From Solibacillus sp. FSL W7-1436 (GTDB lineage Bacteria > Bacillota > Bacilli > Bacillales_A > Planococcaceae), in contig NZ_JBBOWV010000001.1 of the NCBI RefSeq assembly GCF_038007305.1, positions 3,028,501 through 3,092,500 of the forward strand: 64,000 nt of DNA. The letters run 5' to 3'. A program made the translations under genes and the position numbers. Each line of letters begins with the position of its first letter. Within the stretch, counting starts at the first letter, position 1. The notes beneath the pieces are model-generated. The model made no database searches. It worked only from the letters and a program-made list of their open reading frames with translations, and was not told where the DNA came from. Below are positions 15,312-25,745 of this stretch, piece after piece.

Positions 15312-16649
15312 TTGAGCAGCTTAAGAAAAACCTATTTGTTTTATGTCTTCCCCGTTTGTTTACTGTTATTGCTGTCGGGTTGTTCGAGTGAGGAAACAAA
15401 AAAAGTGGATGCCACGCCAAAAGAGGTGACATTAACTTTTTGGTTTGATGATGCCGGTCCGTTGCGAAATGCTATTTGGGAAGAAATGATTGCCGCTTTT
15501 GAAGAGGAATATCCACATATTCATATTGAATACAAAGGCTTTGTGAAGAATATTGCGAAAGCGAAATTCAATTCGGCACTCGCGATGCAGTCATTGCCGG
15601 ATGTAGGAAGTATTTATACGAGCTGGTTACCGGAATATACATACCGAGAAGCATTGGTACCACTCGATTCTTATTTTGAAAATTGGGCGGAAGGAGACAA
15701 AATTGCGCCTTCTGTCATCAATTACAATCGACATTTAACACAGGATCAAAAATTGTATGGATTGCCTTACACACGAAATATGGATGTTCTTTGGGTTCGC
15801 AAAGATTGGCTCGCCGACTATGGTCTGGAAACAATTGAAACTTGGGATGACTTTTTTCATACCGTTGAAACCTTTACGGATAAGGCGCAGCAACAGTACG
15901 GTTACAGTATTCGTGGCGGGGAAGGGTCGTCACTGCAGCTGCAGCGGATGATGTATGCATACTCCGGGATTTCGACATATATCGAAAATGGTGAAAGTAC
16001 GATTGATGATCCCCGCCATGTGGAGTTTCTGGAAAAATATCTGTCGCTCTATGGTTTGCATACATCCCAAAATGATATTGTGAAGGACTATAAAGGAATG
16101 CTCGATGATTTTGAACATGGAGCTGTTGGATTAATCCAGCATAATATCGGCTCTTATGCGCAACATCAAAAAGTGCTGTCTTCGGATCAGTTCGAGTCAT
16201 TGCCATTGCCGAAGTCAGTCGATGGTCACTACACTGTCGAGGCGGGCAACACGATGGACATGGTGATGTTCGAAGGTACGAAACATCCAAAAGAGGCATG
16301 GACCTTTATTTCCTTTATCGCGTCGCAAAAGGGACAAAGCCAATGGAATAAACGGGTCGGTCAATTGCCGACACATCAGGAAGTGCTGCAGGAAGATTGG
16401 GTGCAAAATTCCCCGCATTTGCAAACAGCGCTATCTGTTTATGAAAATCCGCAAACAAAAATGTACGAGCCACCTTTTTATTTAATTGGGTACAACTCCA
16501 TCCGGTATACGATTGTTGAACCGGGGCTCCAGGAAGTGCTGAGCGGGACGAAAACGATTGAGCAGTTCCTGGAAGACTGGAGCGAGGCCATTGAAAATGA
16601 ATATGATCAATATGAAAATTTCATGCCAAAACATCGAAGCGCTGAGTAA
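15312..16649 (+). CDS. ABC sugar-binding lipoprotein (family 1), copy 1
   Basis: 445 aa, TTG start behind AAGGGGG. Signal peptide with lipobox LLSGC. Family 1 solute-binding fold: TFWFDDAGP at the start of lobe 1, TSWLPEYTYREAL, LYGLPYTRNMDVLWVRKDW, and a typical C-terminal helix. It binds an oligosaccharide, probably a pectin fragment, outside the membrane and passes it to the permeases. It shares block after block with the second binding protein at 18604, so it is a clear paralogue. It is transcribed with the GH28 gene rather than with the permeases. Confidence 0.92.
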   Translation: MSSLRKTYLFYVFPVCLLLLLSGCSSEETKKVDATPKEVTLTFWFDDAGPLRNAIWEEMIAAFEEEYPHIHIEYKGFVKNIAKAKFNSALAMQSLPDVGSIYTSWLPEYTYREALVPLDSYFENWAEGDKIAPSVINYNRHLTQDQKLYGLPYTRNMDVLWVRKDWLADYGLETIETWDDFFHTVETFTDKAQQQYGYSIRGGEGSSLQLQRMMYAYSGISTYIENGESTIDDPRHVEFLEKYLSLYGLHTSQNDIVKDYKGMLDDFEHGAVGLIQHNIGSYAQHQKVLSSDQFESLPLPKSVDGHYTVEAGNTMDMVMFEGTKHPKEAWTFISFIASQKGQSQWNKRVGQLPTHQEVLQEDWVQNSPHLQTALSVYENPQTKMYEPPFYLIGYNSIRYTIVEPGLQEVLSGTKTIEQFLEDWSEAIENEYDQYENFMPKHRSAE

Positions 16650-16678
16650 GTGAAAAACTTGCTCAGCGTTTTTTTTAT
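16639..16678 (+). terminator. terminator of the GH28 unit
   Basis: Stem from AGCGCTGAG, near the end of the gene, to CTCAGCGT, followed by eight T. It separates this unit from the permease operon. Confidence 0.85.
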
Positions 16679-16740
16679 GCCATCGAAATGTGAAGATTCT
16701 TAAAATTTTTATCTAACATCTTAATATTTTGAATATTTCG

Positions 16741-16754
16741 GGAAAGCGTTTTCA
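16741..16754. promoter_or_regulatory. cre site (CcpA) upstream of the permease operon
   Basis: GGAAAGCGTTTTCA matches the cre consensus TGWAANCGNTNWCA at all but the first base. It lies 34 bp before the permease start, suiting glucose repression. Confidence 0.75.
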
Positions 16755-16787
16755 ATTAGAATAATGTGTAAGAAGGGAGGAAATTTA

Positions 16788-17729
16788 ATGAGTTATTCCC
16801 CAGAAGTAAATGAACCAGTATTGGAAAAAAAGAAAAGCGAAAAAGTCCGTAAATTTAATAAGGCGAAGTTGGTACCTTATCTATTCATTACGCCGGCCGT
16901 ACTAATGGTTGTAAGTTTCCTTTTCTACCCGATTGGAATGGTATTTTATTATAGCTTCCAAAACTACGATATTTCGGCACCTTACTATAATAGTTTTGCA
17001 GGGCTCGATAACTTCGTGAATATTTTTACCAGTGATAAGCTGTTCTTCCCAAGCTTACTCAACAGTTTGAAGTGGGTTGTTACAGAAGTTGGGCTTCAAT
17101 TGGTATTTGGTTTGATTTTGGCACTGTTGCTGAACCAAACATTTAAATTTAGAGGAATGATACGTGCCGTTGCATTCATTCCATGGGCAATTTCAGGTGT
17201 ACTGGCTTCTGTTATCTGGTCACTAATGTACAACGAACATATGGGTGTTTTGAATGATATCCTGATGCGTTTAGGCATTGTCGATTCACCGCAAGCCTTT
17301 TTGGCAAGTACATCAACAGCATTTGGTGCAGTAGTTATTGCCGAACTTTGGAGAGGGATTCCATTCTTTGCGATTACGCTTTTGGCAGGTTTGCAAAGTA
17401 TTCCGCAAGAATTGTATGAAGCAGCGCGGGTAGATGGTGCAAGTCGCTGGAAATCATTCCTGTTCGTAACGTTGCCGCAGTTGAAAAACACAATTATTTT
17501 AACGACACTGCTGCGAGTTGTGTGGGAGTTTAATAACGTTGACCTGATCTTCAACTTAACTGGCGGCGGGCCTGCACATTCGACAACGACATTGACGATG
17601 TATATTGCAGAATTAGCTGTTCATGGCAGTAACTTTGGATATGGCTCAGCGCTTACAGTCATTTCGTTTGGTATTCTATTAGTTTTCGCAGCGCTTTATC
17701 TGAAATTATCTCGCTATGAAAAGGAGTGA
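16788..17729 (+). CDS. ABC sugar permease 1 (MalF/UgpA type)
   Basis: 313 aa from ATG 16788, AGAAGGGAGGAAATTTA upstream. Six membrane helices, the first at FITPAVLMVVSFLFYPIGMV. The coupling-helix motif EAARVDGASRWKSFLFVTLPQL (about residues 215-236) is the EAA loop that contacts the ATPase. Partners: the next permease, the two lipoprotein receptors, and very likely the MsmX-type ATPase at 27604, since no ATPase is found in this operon. Confidence 0.95.
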   Translation: MSYSPEVNEPVLEKKKSEKVRKFNKAKLVPYLFITPAVLMVVSFLFYPIGMVFYYSFQNYDISAPYYNSFAGLDNFVNIFTSDKLFFPSLLNSLKWVVTEVGLQLVFGLILALLLNQTFKFRGMIRAVAFIPWAISGVLASVIWSLMYNEHMGVLNDILMRLGIVDSPQAFLASTSTAFGAVVIAELWRGIPFFAITLLAGLQSIPQELYEAARVDGASRWKSFLFVTLPQLKNTIILTTLLRVVWEFNNVDLIFNLTGGGPAHSTTTLTMYIAELAVHGSNFGYGSALTVISFGILLVFAALYLKLSRYEKE

Positions 17730-17735
17730 TAACGT

Positions 17736-18572
17736 ATGTTTTCTAAAAATAAAAAAATAGATAAATTGCTGACACTTTATGTGCCGCTCGGAATGTTGTT
17801 AAGTTTTACACTTTTCCCGCTTTACTGGACGATCAATACGGCGTTCAAGCCTGAGGGAGATATTATGAATCGTCCGCTTGAATATGCGCCGCTTAATCCG
17901 ACAGTGGAAAACTTTGTAATGGCGTGGAATAATGTCGGGTTTGCTACATTCATGAAAAACAGTTTGATCGTCGGTGTCAGTACAGTGATTGTCGTATTGA
18001 TCTGTTCCACATTATCCGGCTATGCATTGGCCCGTTATCAGTTCAAGGGAAAACGCGCCTTTATGCTGATGCTGTTATGTACGCAATTTATTCCGAGATC
18101 AATGATGATTATTCCATTATTTATCATTTTCAAAAATTTAGGACTGATCAGCAGTCCGCTCGCTCTAATAATTACGTATACGGCAATTGAGATTCCGTTT
18201 ACGACCATATTGATGAGCGGGTTTATCGCAAACGTTCCGAAAGAGTTGGAGGAAGCTGCGATGATTGATGGTTGTACGAAACTTCAGTCCATCCGTCATG
18301 TCGTGTTCCCGCTGCTTCTTCCTGGTATCGTCGCAACAGGGGTGTTCACATTCATTTACACATGGAATGAGTTTTTAATTGCCTTGATGCTCACGAATCG
18401 TCAGGACCGGTTCACCTTGCCGGTCGGTCTGAGTACGATGATGGGCGAATTCAATGTCAACTACGGTGCGTTGGCAGCAGGCAGTGTCATTGCCTTAATT
18501 CCGGCAGTAATTTTATTTGCATATGCGCAAAAGCATTTAGTCAATGGTATGGGTGGAGCAGTAAAAGGTTAA
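17736..18572 (+). CDS. ABC sugar permease 2 (MalG/UgpE type)
   Basis: 278 aa, GAAAAGGAGTGATAACGT before ATG. Six helices with the EAA loop ELEEAAMIDGCTKLQSIRHV (near residue 170) and the usual end of this family (AQKHLVNGMGGAVKG). Six bases separate it from permease 1 and it should form the heterodimeric channel with it. Confidence 0.95.
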   Translation: MFSKNKKIDKLLTLYVPLGMLLSFTLFPLYWTINTAFKPEGDIMNRPLEYAPLNPTVENFVMAWNNVGFATFMKNSLIVGVSTVIVVLICSTLSGYALARYQFKGKRAFMLMLLCTQFIPRSMMIIPLFIIFKNLGLISSPLALIITYTAIEIPFTTILMSGFIANVPKELEEAAMIDGCTKLQSIRHVVFPLLLPGIVATGVFTFIYTWNEFLIALMLTNRQDRFTLPVGLSTMMGEFNVNYGALAAGSVIALIPAVILFAYAQKHLVNGMGGAVKG

Positions 18573-18603
18573 TTGTACATGAATTCATAAGGGGTGAAGG
18601 TTG

Positions 18604-19941
18604 ATGTTCAAAAGCAAATTTAGAAAATCGATTGCAGTAAGTACGATTGCAACGGCACTATTATTGGCCGCTTGCGGGGATGATGAGTCGGCGGGTAAAA
18701 AAGAGGTGTCGGCAGAAAACGGAAAACCGGTAAAAATTACGTTCTGGGATGAAAATGCCGGACCGCAGCGTACACCTATTTGGGAGGAGTTAATCTCCCA
18801 ATTTGAAGAGGAAAACCCGATGATCGATGTGGAGTATGTCGGATTACCGAAAGACTCGGCAAAATCAAAAATGGATGCAGCAATTGCAGCGGACGATACG
18901 CCGGACTTGGCATCGGTCCAAACGAGCTGGCTACCTGAATTCTCGATTCGTGAAGCATTACTGCCATTGGATGATTACTTTGCAGATTCGGAGCTGAACG
19001 GTCTGATCAATGAAGGGGCACTGAATTTCAATAAAGATATCGTAGCGGATAAAAAGCTATATGGAATTCCTTACACACAAAACCTGGATATCCTTTGGAT
19101 ACGTAAAGACTGGTTTGAAGAAAAAGGAGTAAAAATTCCTGAGACTTGGGATGAGTTTTATGCGGCTGCAGAAGCAATGACGGATAAAGCGAATAATCGC
19201 TATGGCTATACAATCCGTGGCGGTGCAGGCGGATCATTCCAAATTCAGCGTATGATGTATGCGTATAACGGATTTGAAGATTATTTGACGGAAGATGGCA
19301 AAGCTACGATCAATGATCAGAAAAATGTCGAGTTTATCGAAAAATATTTATCGTTATATGAAGACTACACACCGAAAAGCGATATTACAAACGGCTATAA
19401 AGAAATGATCGCCGGTTTTGATACAGGTGTAGTGGCAATGGTACAGCACAACATCGGTTCATTCGGCGAGCACAAAGAAGCATTGGAAGAAAGTCAGTTC
19501 CAGGCGATCCCGCTGCCTAAATCGGAAAACGGCAACTATGTGGCGGAAGGCGGAAATACGATCGGTATTTCAATTTTCAAAGGGACAGACAATCCGGATG
19601 AAGCATGGAAATTTGCAGAATTCCTGAACTCGGCTGCTAGTCAAAGTTTCTGGAATGAGCAAGTTGGTCAGATTCCGACGAACAGTGATGTGTTAAAAGA
19701 AGACTGGATTCAAAATTCACCGCATATTCAAACAGCATTTGAAGTGTATGATGATCCGAACACAGTTCTTTATAAGCCGCCATTCTATTTACCGGAATAT
19801 CGTTCAATCCTGGATGGTACGGTCGATTCCGGAATCCAATCGGTTATGAGCGGTAAAGCGTCAGCACAGGAATTTTTAGATGAGTGGGCGGGTGCGATGG
19901 AAGCTGCGCAAGCTAAATACTCAGAGCACTTTGGCAAATAG
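18604..19941 (+). CDS. ABC sugar-binding lipoprotein (family 1), copy 2
   Basis: 445 aa from ATG 18604, GGGGTGAAGGTTG upstream. Lipobox LLAACG. Near-parallel to copy 1: TFWDENAGPQRTPIW, TSWLPEFSIREALLPL, LYGIPYTQNLDILWIRKDW. Third gene of the permease operon, so probably the principal receptor, with copy 1 as an alternative of different specificity. Confidence 0.94.
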   Translation: MFKSKFRKSIAVSTIATALLLAACGDDESAGKKEVSAENGKPVKITFWDENAGPQRTPIWEELISQFEEENPMIDVEYVGLPKDSAKSKMDAAIAADDTPDLASVQTSWLPEFSIREALLPLDDYFADSELNGLINEGALNFNKDIVADKKLYGIPYTQNLDILWIRKDWFEEKGVKIPETWDEFYAAAEAMTDKANNRYGYTIRGGAGGSFQIQRMMYAYNGFEDYLTEDGKATINDQKNVEFIEKYLSLYEDYTPKSDITNGYKEMIAGFDTGVVAMVQHNIGSFGEHKEALEESQFQAIPLPKSENGNYVAEGGNTIGISIFKGTDNPDEAWKFAEFLNSAASQSFWNEQVGQIPTNSDVLKEDWIQNSPHIQTAFEVYDDPNTVLYKPPFYLPEYRSILDGTVDSGIQSVMSGKASAQEFLDEWAGAMEAAQAKYSEHFGK

Positions 19942-19948
19942 TACAAAA

Positions 19949-19985
19949 AAAGGGTGCGGTGCTTCAGCCACACCCTTTATTTTTT
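19949..19985 (+). terminator. terminator after the transporter genes
   Basis: AAAGGGTG / CACCCTTT stem with T-rich tail, 8 bp behind the lipoprotein gene; partial readthrough into the GH105 gene is possible. Confidence 0.85.
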
Positions 19986-19987
19986 GA

Positions 19988-21133
<1,146 letters not shown>

Positions 21134-21144
21134 TATAAATAGAG

Positions 21145-21175
21145 AAAAGGTACCCGAATCAAGGGTACTTTTTTC
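21145..21175 (+). terminator. terminator after GH105
   Basis: AAAGGTACCC / GGGTACTTTTTT stem-loop. Confidence 0.88.
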
Positions 21176-21326
21176 TTGCCTTTGAAAAAATAAATGTATA
21201 GAGCTTACATATTATGTTAGAATAATTGAAATATAAAGAAAATATAGATTCTACTACTTTATTCTATTTGTATGTGCTTTATGTTTGAAATATCTTATTC
21301 TTATATGAGAATGGAATGTTTGGTAG

Positions 21327-23135
21327 GTGTGGCATCTGGAGCGATTGAGGGCATTTTTGTATAAATATATTTTTCATTCATTTAAAACAACGATGAATAT
21401 GCTGTTTTTGCCGATTGTGATTATATGTATTTTAGTGACCGGCGGTGTGTCAACATATATCGCAACGGCCCAAATTGAAGAGAATACGTATCAAAGTATG
21501 AACGATACGATTTATCAGACAAAGAATTATTTGGACCATACCCTTTCTGATTTGTTTTCGCAGCTAGTGTCTATTTCCTATGATACACGGCTCGTCAACT
21601 TATTGATGAAGGAGCAGGAGCAAATCATACCCGAAGATTATATTCCGATTGATAAAAATCTGCAAATTATATATGGGCGTTACAGTACAATTTTGGAATC
21701 GGCTACAATTGATCTGAACGAAGGGGAATTTTTAATTTATCAAAGCGAATTTACGAGGAAACCTGTTATTGATTATGATGACTTCTTCGTGAATTACCGG
21801 GCAGATAGTGAAAATTTTAAATGGAAAAATGTGCATGAAGACGTCGCGTTCCATACTGGAAATGCGGTGATGTCGATGTACAAGCTTTTGGAACTGAATG
21901 AGCTGGAGAAAAGAGGTATTGTGCTCTTTAATATTCGGGAAGAATTTTTCGGGAAGGTGCTGAGTCGATCACTCATCGGGGAGAATGGTTATTTGGCGCT
22001 TATTTCAGATGACGGCATCTATCAGTCGAAGGAGCTTGAATCAAAATATACGCTTGATGATGAGACATTTCAGAAACTGCATCAATCAACGACTCCAAAA
22101 GATCAAATTACATATACAAATGAAGACAACGAGGAAATGATTGTCATTTACGATACGCTTGAGTCCAATGGCTGGAAAATTGCAGCGATTATTCCTGAAG
22201 ACAATCTTTTGAACAAAGTGGAGTATATAAAAATATTCGCCGTGTTTTTAATTATCATCATGATCGGACTCGTCGTATTTGTAACGAACATTTTTATTTT
22301 CTATATGTCGAAACCATTTCAGAAATTGGCGAAACAGATGGATCTCGTCAATGAAAACCATCTTTTTCTCGAAGAAAAAATTTCAGGTCCAAAAGAGATG
22401 CGCGTGTTGAACCGCGGTTTTATCGAACTGGTTGACCGGATTAACGGGTTGATGGACCAGGTAATTTTGGAGCAGGAAGAAAAACGCCAGCTGGAATTTG
22501 CGATTATGCATGCTCAAATCAATCCGCATTTCCTCTATAATACGCTTTACTCGATTAAAGGGCTTTGTGATATGGGCATGACAAAAGAAGCGAGTCAGAT
22601 GGTCACGGCATTATCGAATTTTTTCCGAATCGGGATCAGTAAAGGGAAAGAAATCATCTCTGTAAAAGAAGAAATCGAGCATATCGAAAACTATTTAATC
22701 ATCCAGGAGATGCGCTATGGGGATGATTTTACGTATGAAATCGATGTGGAAGAAAGCATATTGGAAAATGAAATCGTTAAACTTTCGTTGCAGCCGATCA
22801 TTGAAAATGCGATCTATCATGGCGTAAAACAAAAGCGCGGACAAGGAAAGATTGTCATTAAAGGGTACCGGGATGCAAATTATGTTTATTTGGAAGTTTC
22901 GGACAACGGAACAGGAATTCCAGCGGAGCGGCTTGAGGCGATCCATGCCGAGCTGCAGCTGAATTATCAAGAGCAGAAGCAATATATCGGAATTGGCATA
23001 AAGTCTGTCAATGACCGAATTAAAATGCAGTATGGGGAAGCTTTCGGACTCACAATCCGAAGCAAATATGGTGAAGGAACATCGATGATTATTACTATTC
23101 CGGTGACAACAGGGGGCTTGACAAAGGATGTATAA
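21327..23135 (+). CDS. yesM: sensor histidine kinase, YesM type
   Basis: 602 aa, GTG start. Two membrane helices (about residues 24-46 and 304-328) enclose an outer sensor domain of about 260 residues. Then a HAMP linker and the short-form kinase: phospho-His in HAQINPHFLYNTLYS, and ATP-binding motifs LQPIIENAIYHG and DNGTGIP. In Bacillus this type senses pectin fragments or other carbohydrates, often together with binding proteins. It overlaps the next gene by 8 bp. The symbol is by family and locus, not orthology proof. Confidence 0.9.
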   Translation: MWHLERLRAFLYKYIFHSFKTTMNMLFLPIVIICILVTGGVSTYIATAQIEENTYQSMNDTIYQTKNYLDHTLSDLFSQLVSISYDTRLVNLLMKEQEQIIPEDYIPIDKNLQIIYGRYSTILESATIDLNEGEFLIYQSEFTRKPVIDYDDFFVNYRADSENFKWKNVHEDVAFHTGNAVMSMYKLLELNELEKRGIVLFNIREEFFGKVLSRSLIGENGYLALISDDGIYQSKELESKYTLDDETFQKLHQSTTPKDQITYTNEDNEEMIVIYDTLESNGWKIAAIIPEDNLLNKVEYIKIFAVFLIIIMIGLVVFVTNIFIFYMSKPFQKLAKQMDLVNENHLFLEEKISGPKEMRVLNRGFIELVDRINGLMDQVILEQEEKRQLEFAIMHAQINPHFLYNTLYSIKGLCDMGMTKEASQMVTALSNFFRIGISKGKEIISVKEEIEHIENYLIIQEMRYGDDFTYEIDVEESILENEIVKLSLQPIIENAIYHGVKQKRGQGKIVIKGYRDANYVYLEVSDNGTGIPAERLEAIHAELQLNYQEQKQYIGIGIKSVNDRIKMQYGEAFGLTIRSKYGEGTSMIITIPVTTGGLTKDV

Positions 23136-24663
23136 AATAATCGTAGTAGAGGATGACCGCATAATCCGTCGAGGCATCTGCCAGACGATTCCATGGGGAG
23201 AAAACGGGATAGAAGTAGTAGGAGAAGCAAGTGACGGGGAAATGGCACTTGAACTGATTGCACAGCAGCAGCCACATCTCGTCATCTCTGATATTAATAT
23301 GCCTTTTTTAAACGGGCTCGAAATGGCACGTCAACTAAAAGAAATCAGCCCACAGACAAAATTTATCTTTTTAACCGGTTATGAGGATTTTAGTTACGCG
23401 CAGCAGGCTGTACAGTTAAAGGCATTTGATTACTTACTGAAACCGGTCGATTCGGAACTGCTGCTGGAAAAAGTGAAGGAAGCACTAGCAGAATGGTCCG
23501 AAACGTTTTCGAATGAACAGTTGCTCGTGGAATCGCGCGCAATACGGCAACAGAAATTTTTTAAGCAGCTCATGGCAGTTGATGAAACGGAGACCGATAT
23601 CGAAAAAGGGCTTTCGGATTTGGATGTACACTTAGACGGGACATGGTACACGGCAATTGTTGTTCATGTTGGATGCGAAGGGCAGTTGCCTGAGGAGCAG
23701 ATTGTTCAGCTTGCTTCGACAAAAATTGATGAAGACAAATTTCATCTGCTGTCGGCAGAGGACAATGAATGGGTATTGCTGATCGGTCATGATGAAGCAG
23801 GTGAAGCTGTTGACCTGGCAACCTTCTTGCTTGACCAGCTGCCGGATGCCACACTGGCATATGGGCGTTCATATACGAATTTGTTCGAAATTGGCCGTTC
23901 GTTTATCGAGGCGAAAATGGCGTTGGATCTGCGCTATATTATGGGGACAGGCAAGCTGTTTTCAATTGATGATAAAGTGACGAACGGCGAGCAGACAGCG
24001 GAAGATTTAAGAGCGATTGATGTGAAACTGATTGCACAGATTAAGCAAGGGGTTCCAGAAAAGGTAGAGGAGCTGCTTGAAGAATTTCATGATGCAATCA
24101 TCGACTATCAGTCATTATCGCTCGCGGATCTGAAAGTAATGACGCTAAAATATGCAACACTGTTATCATTTGAAATCGACCGCTGGAGTAAAGACGAAGC
24201 TTCGACCCACTCGGCTGATGTATATAAGGCAGTAATGGAAATGAATTCACTGCAAGACATGATGCAAATTATCCGGAAGCTTATTCACCAATGGTCGGAA
24301 ATTCTTTATCAAAAAGAGGAAAGCAAGTTTAAAAGCCATGTTGATCTCGCAATTCACTATATGAATGAATATTATTCGGACAGTACATTGACATTGCAGA
24401 AACTGGCCAAAATGATTCATGTAAGTGCACCGTATTTAAGCAATCTGTTTAAACTCGAAAAAGGGTTTAATTTTGGGGACCATTTACTCGAATTGCGCAT
24501 GAAAAAAGCGATGGAACTGCTGCGAGAAGAAAGTTTGAAAACATATGAAATCAGTGAGCAGGTAGGGTACAGCAATCCGCAATATTTCAGTATTTGTTTT
24601 AAGAAATATACTGGCCATACACCGGCCGAATTCAAAAAGAAACTGAATCCGAATGTCAGCTAG
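23128..24663 (+). CDS. yesN: AraC-type response regulator, YesN type
   Basis: 511 aa. N-terminal receiver domain with acidic EDD pocket, phospho-acceptor Asp in ISDINMP (about residue 54) and Lys in LLKPVD; a middle of about 270 residues; C-terminal AraC DNA-binding pair of helix-turn-helix units (TLQKLAKMIHVSAPYLSNLF, then YEISEQVGYSNPQYFSICFK). It should activate the uptake and catabolic genes on either side when phosphorylated by the kinase whose gene it overlaps. Confidence 0.93.
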   Translation: MYKIIVVEDDRIIRRGICQTIPWGENGIEVVGEASDGEMALELIAQQQPHLVISDINMPFLNGLEMARQLKEISPQTKFIFLTGYEDFSYAQQAVQLKAFDYLLKPVDSELLLEKVKEALAEWSETFSNEQLLVESRAIRQQKFFKQLMAVDETETDIEKGLSDLDVHLDGTWYTAIVVHVGCEGQLPEEQIVQLASTKIDEDKFHLLSAEDNEWVLLIGHDEAGEAVDLATFLLDQLPDATLAYGRSYTNLFEIGRSFIEAKMALDLRYIMGTGKLFSIDDKVTNGEQTAEDLRAIDVKLIAQIKQGVPEKVEELLEEFHDAIIDYQSLSLADLKVMTLKYATLLSFEIDRWSKDEASTHSADVYKAVMEMNSLQDMMQIIRKLIHQWSEILYQKEESKFKSHVDLAIHYMNEYYSDSTLTLQKLAKMIHVSAPYLSNLFKLEKGFNFGDHLLELRMKKAMELLREESLKTYEISEQVGYSNPQYFSICFKKYTGHTPAEFKKKLNPNVS

Positions 24664-24689
24664 CGGTATTAATTGCCGCTAGCTTTTTT
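24658..24689 (+). terminator. terminator of yesMN
   Basis: AGCTAGCGG / CCGCTAGCT stem overlapping the stop codon, then T6. Confidence 0.9.
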
Positions 24690-24771
24690 GTGTTTCTTTT
24701 TGAAGACCGTACGTATGTGTACAAATTTTTAAGAAAAGCGTTTGATATTTTAAGGACATCGTTACGTAACA

Positions 24772-24800
24772 TTGTAAACCCTTACATCGTTTTTTATAAT
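24772..24800 (+). promoter_or_regulatory. sigma-A promoter of the kduI operon
   Basis: TTGTAA, 17 bases, TATAAT. The palindrome GTTACGTAAC lies at 24761-24770, directly upstream, a possible activator or repressor site. Confidence 0.75.
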
Positions 24801-24895
24801 CGGATTGTAACAATATTCAGAAAACAATAGCAGAGGTTATGAAAAACACAGACCTAGATGTTTGAAACTGTTCATTAACCGGAGGAGGTAGCAAA

Positions 24896-25726
24896 ATGGA
24901 AACACGTTATGCCAATCACCCTGAAGAGATTAAACGCTATAATACGGACGAATTGCGTCAGCATTTTTTAGTGGAAACACTTTTTGAACTTGGAAAGGTA
25001 CATTTAACATACACACATGTGGACCGTATGATTTTTGGCGGGGTTACACCTGCAGATACGGAACTGACGATTGAACTGGATAAAGAATTAGGCGTAAGTT
25101 ACTTCTTGGAGCGCCGTGAACTGGGCATCATCAATATTGGCGGTGATGGTGTTGTTGTATTGGATGGTATTGAATATGACATGCAGCGCCGTGATGGATT
25201 ATATGTAAGCCGAGGTACAAAACAAGTGCTGTTCCGGTCAAACGATGCGGAAAATCCGGCGAAATTCTACATCAATTCCACACCGGCACATCATACATAC
25301 CCGACGGTGAAAATTGATATTAACAACATTAAACCGTTAGAAGCAGGTGCACCGGGTACATTGAACGAACGAAAAATCTATCAATATATTCATCCGAATG
25401 TTTGTGAGAGCTGCCAGTTGCAGATGGGCTTGACGATGCTGTCACCGGGCAGTGTGTGGAATACAATGCCTGCTCATACACATGAACGCCGCATGGAAGT
25501 GTATTTGTATTTTGATATGGAAGCAGATACTCGCGCTTTCCATTTTATGGGGCAACCGGACGAAACACGTCATCTTATTCTGAAAAATGAACAGGCGGTA
25601 ATTTCGCCGAGCTGGTCAATTCATACAGGGACAGCGACAAGCAACTATACATTCATTTGGGGAATGTGCGGAGAAAACATTACGTATGACGACATGGACC
25701 ATGTAAAAATGGAAGATTTACGCTAA
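24896..25726 (+). CDS. kduI: 5-keto-4-deoxyuronate isomerase
   Basis: 276 aa, start behind CGGAGGAGGTAGCAAA. Cupin fold with zinc-binding His/Glu set in PAHTHERRMEVYLYFDM (about residues 194-210) and a late His in SWSIHTGTATSNY. It converts the open-chain 4-deoxy-5-keto uronate, from unsaturated galacturonate, to 3-deoxy-glycero-2,5-hexodiulosonate. First gene of the catabolic operon; kduD follows after 19 bp. Confidence 0.97.
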   Translation: METRYANHPEEIKRYNTDELRQHFLVETLFELGKVHLTYTHVDRMIFGGVTPADTELTIELDKELGVSYFLERRELGIINIGGDGVVVLDGIEYDMQRRDGLYVSRGTKQVLFRSNDAENPAKFYINSTPAHHTYPTVKIDINNIKPLEAGAPGTLNERKIYQYIHPNVCESCQLQMGLTMLSPGSVWNTMPAHTHERRMEVYLYFDMEADTRAFHFMGQPDETRHLILKNEQAVISPSWSIHTGTATSNYTFIWGMCGENITYDDMDHVKMEDLR

Positions 25727-25745
25727 GCGAATGGAGGAACATTAG

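Noticed and set aside
22695-23285. 196-aa minus-strand frame opposite yesM/yesN
   Set aside because: Shadow frame; the plus strand holds clear kinase and receiver motifs.
24735-24750. Third cre site upstream of kduI (AAAAGCGTTTGAT)
   Set aside because: Shares only the AAGCGTTT core; several consensus positions fail.
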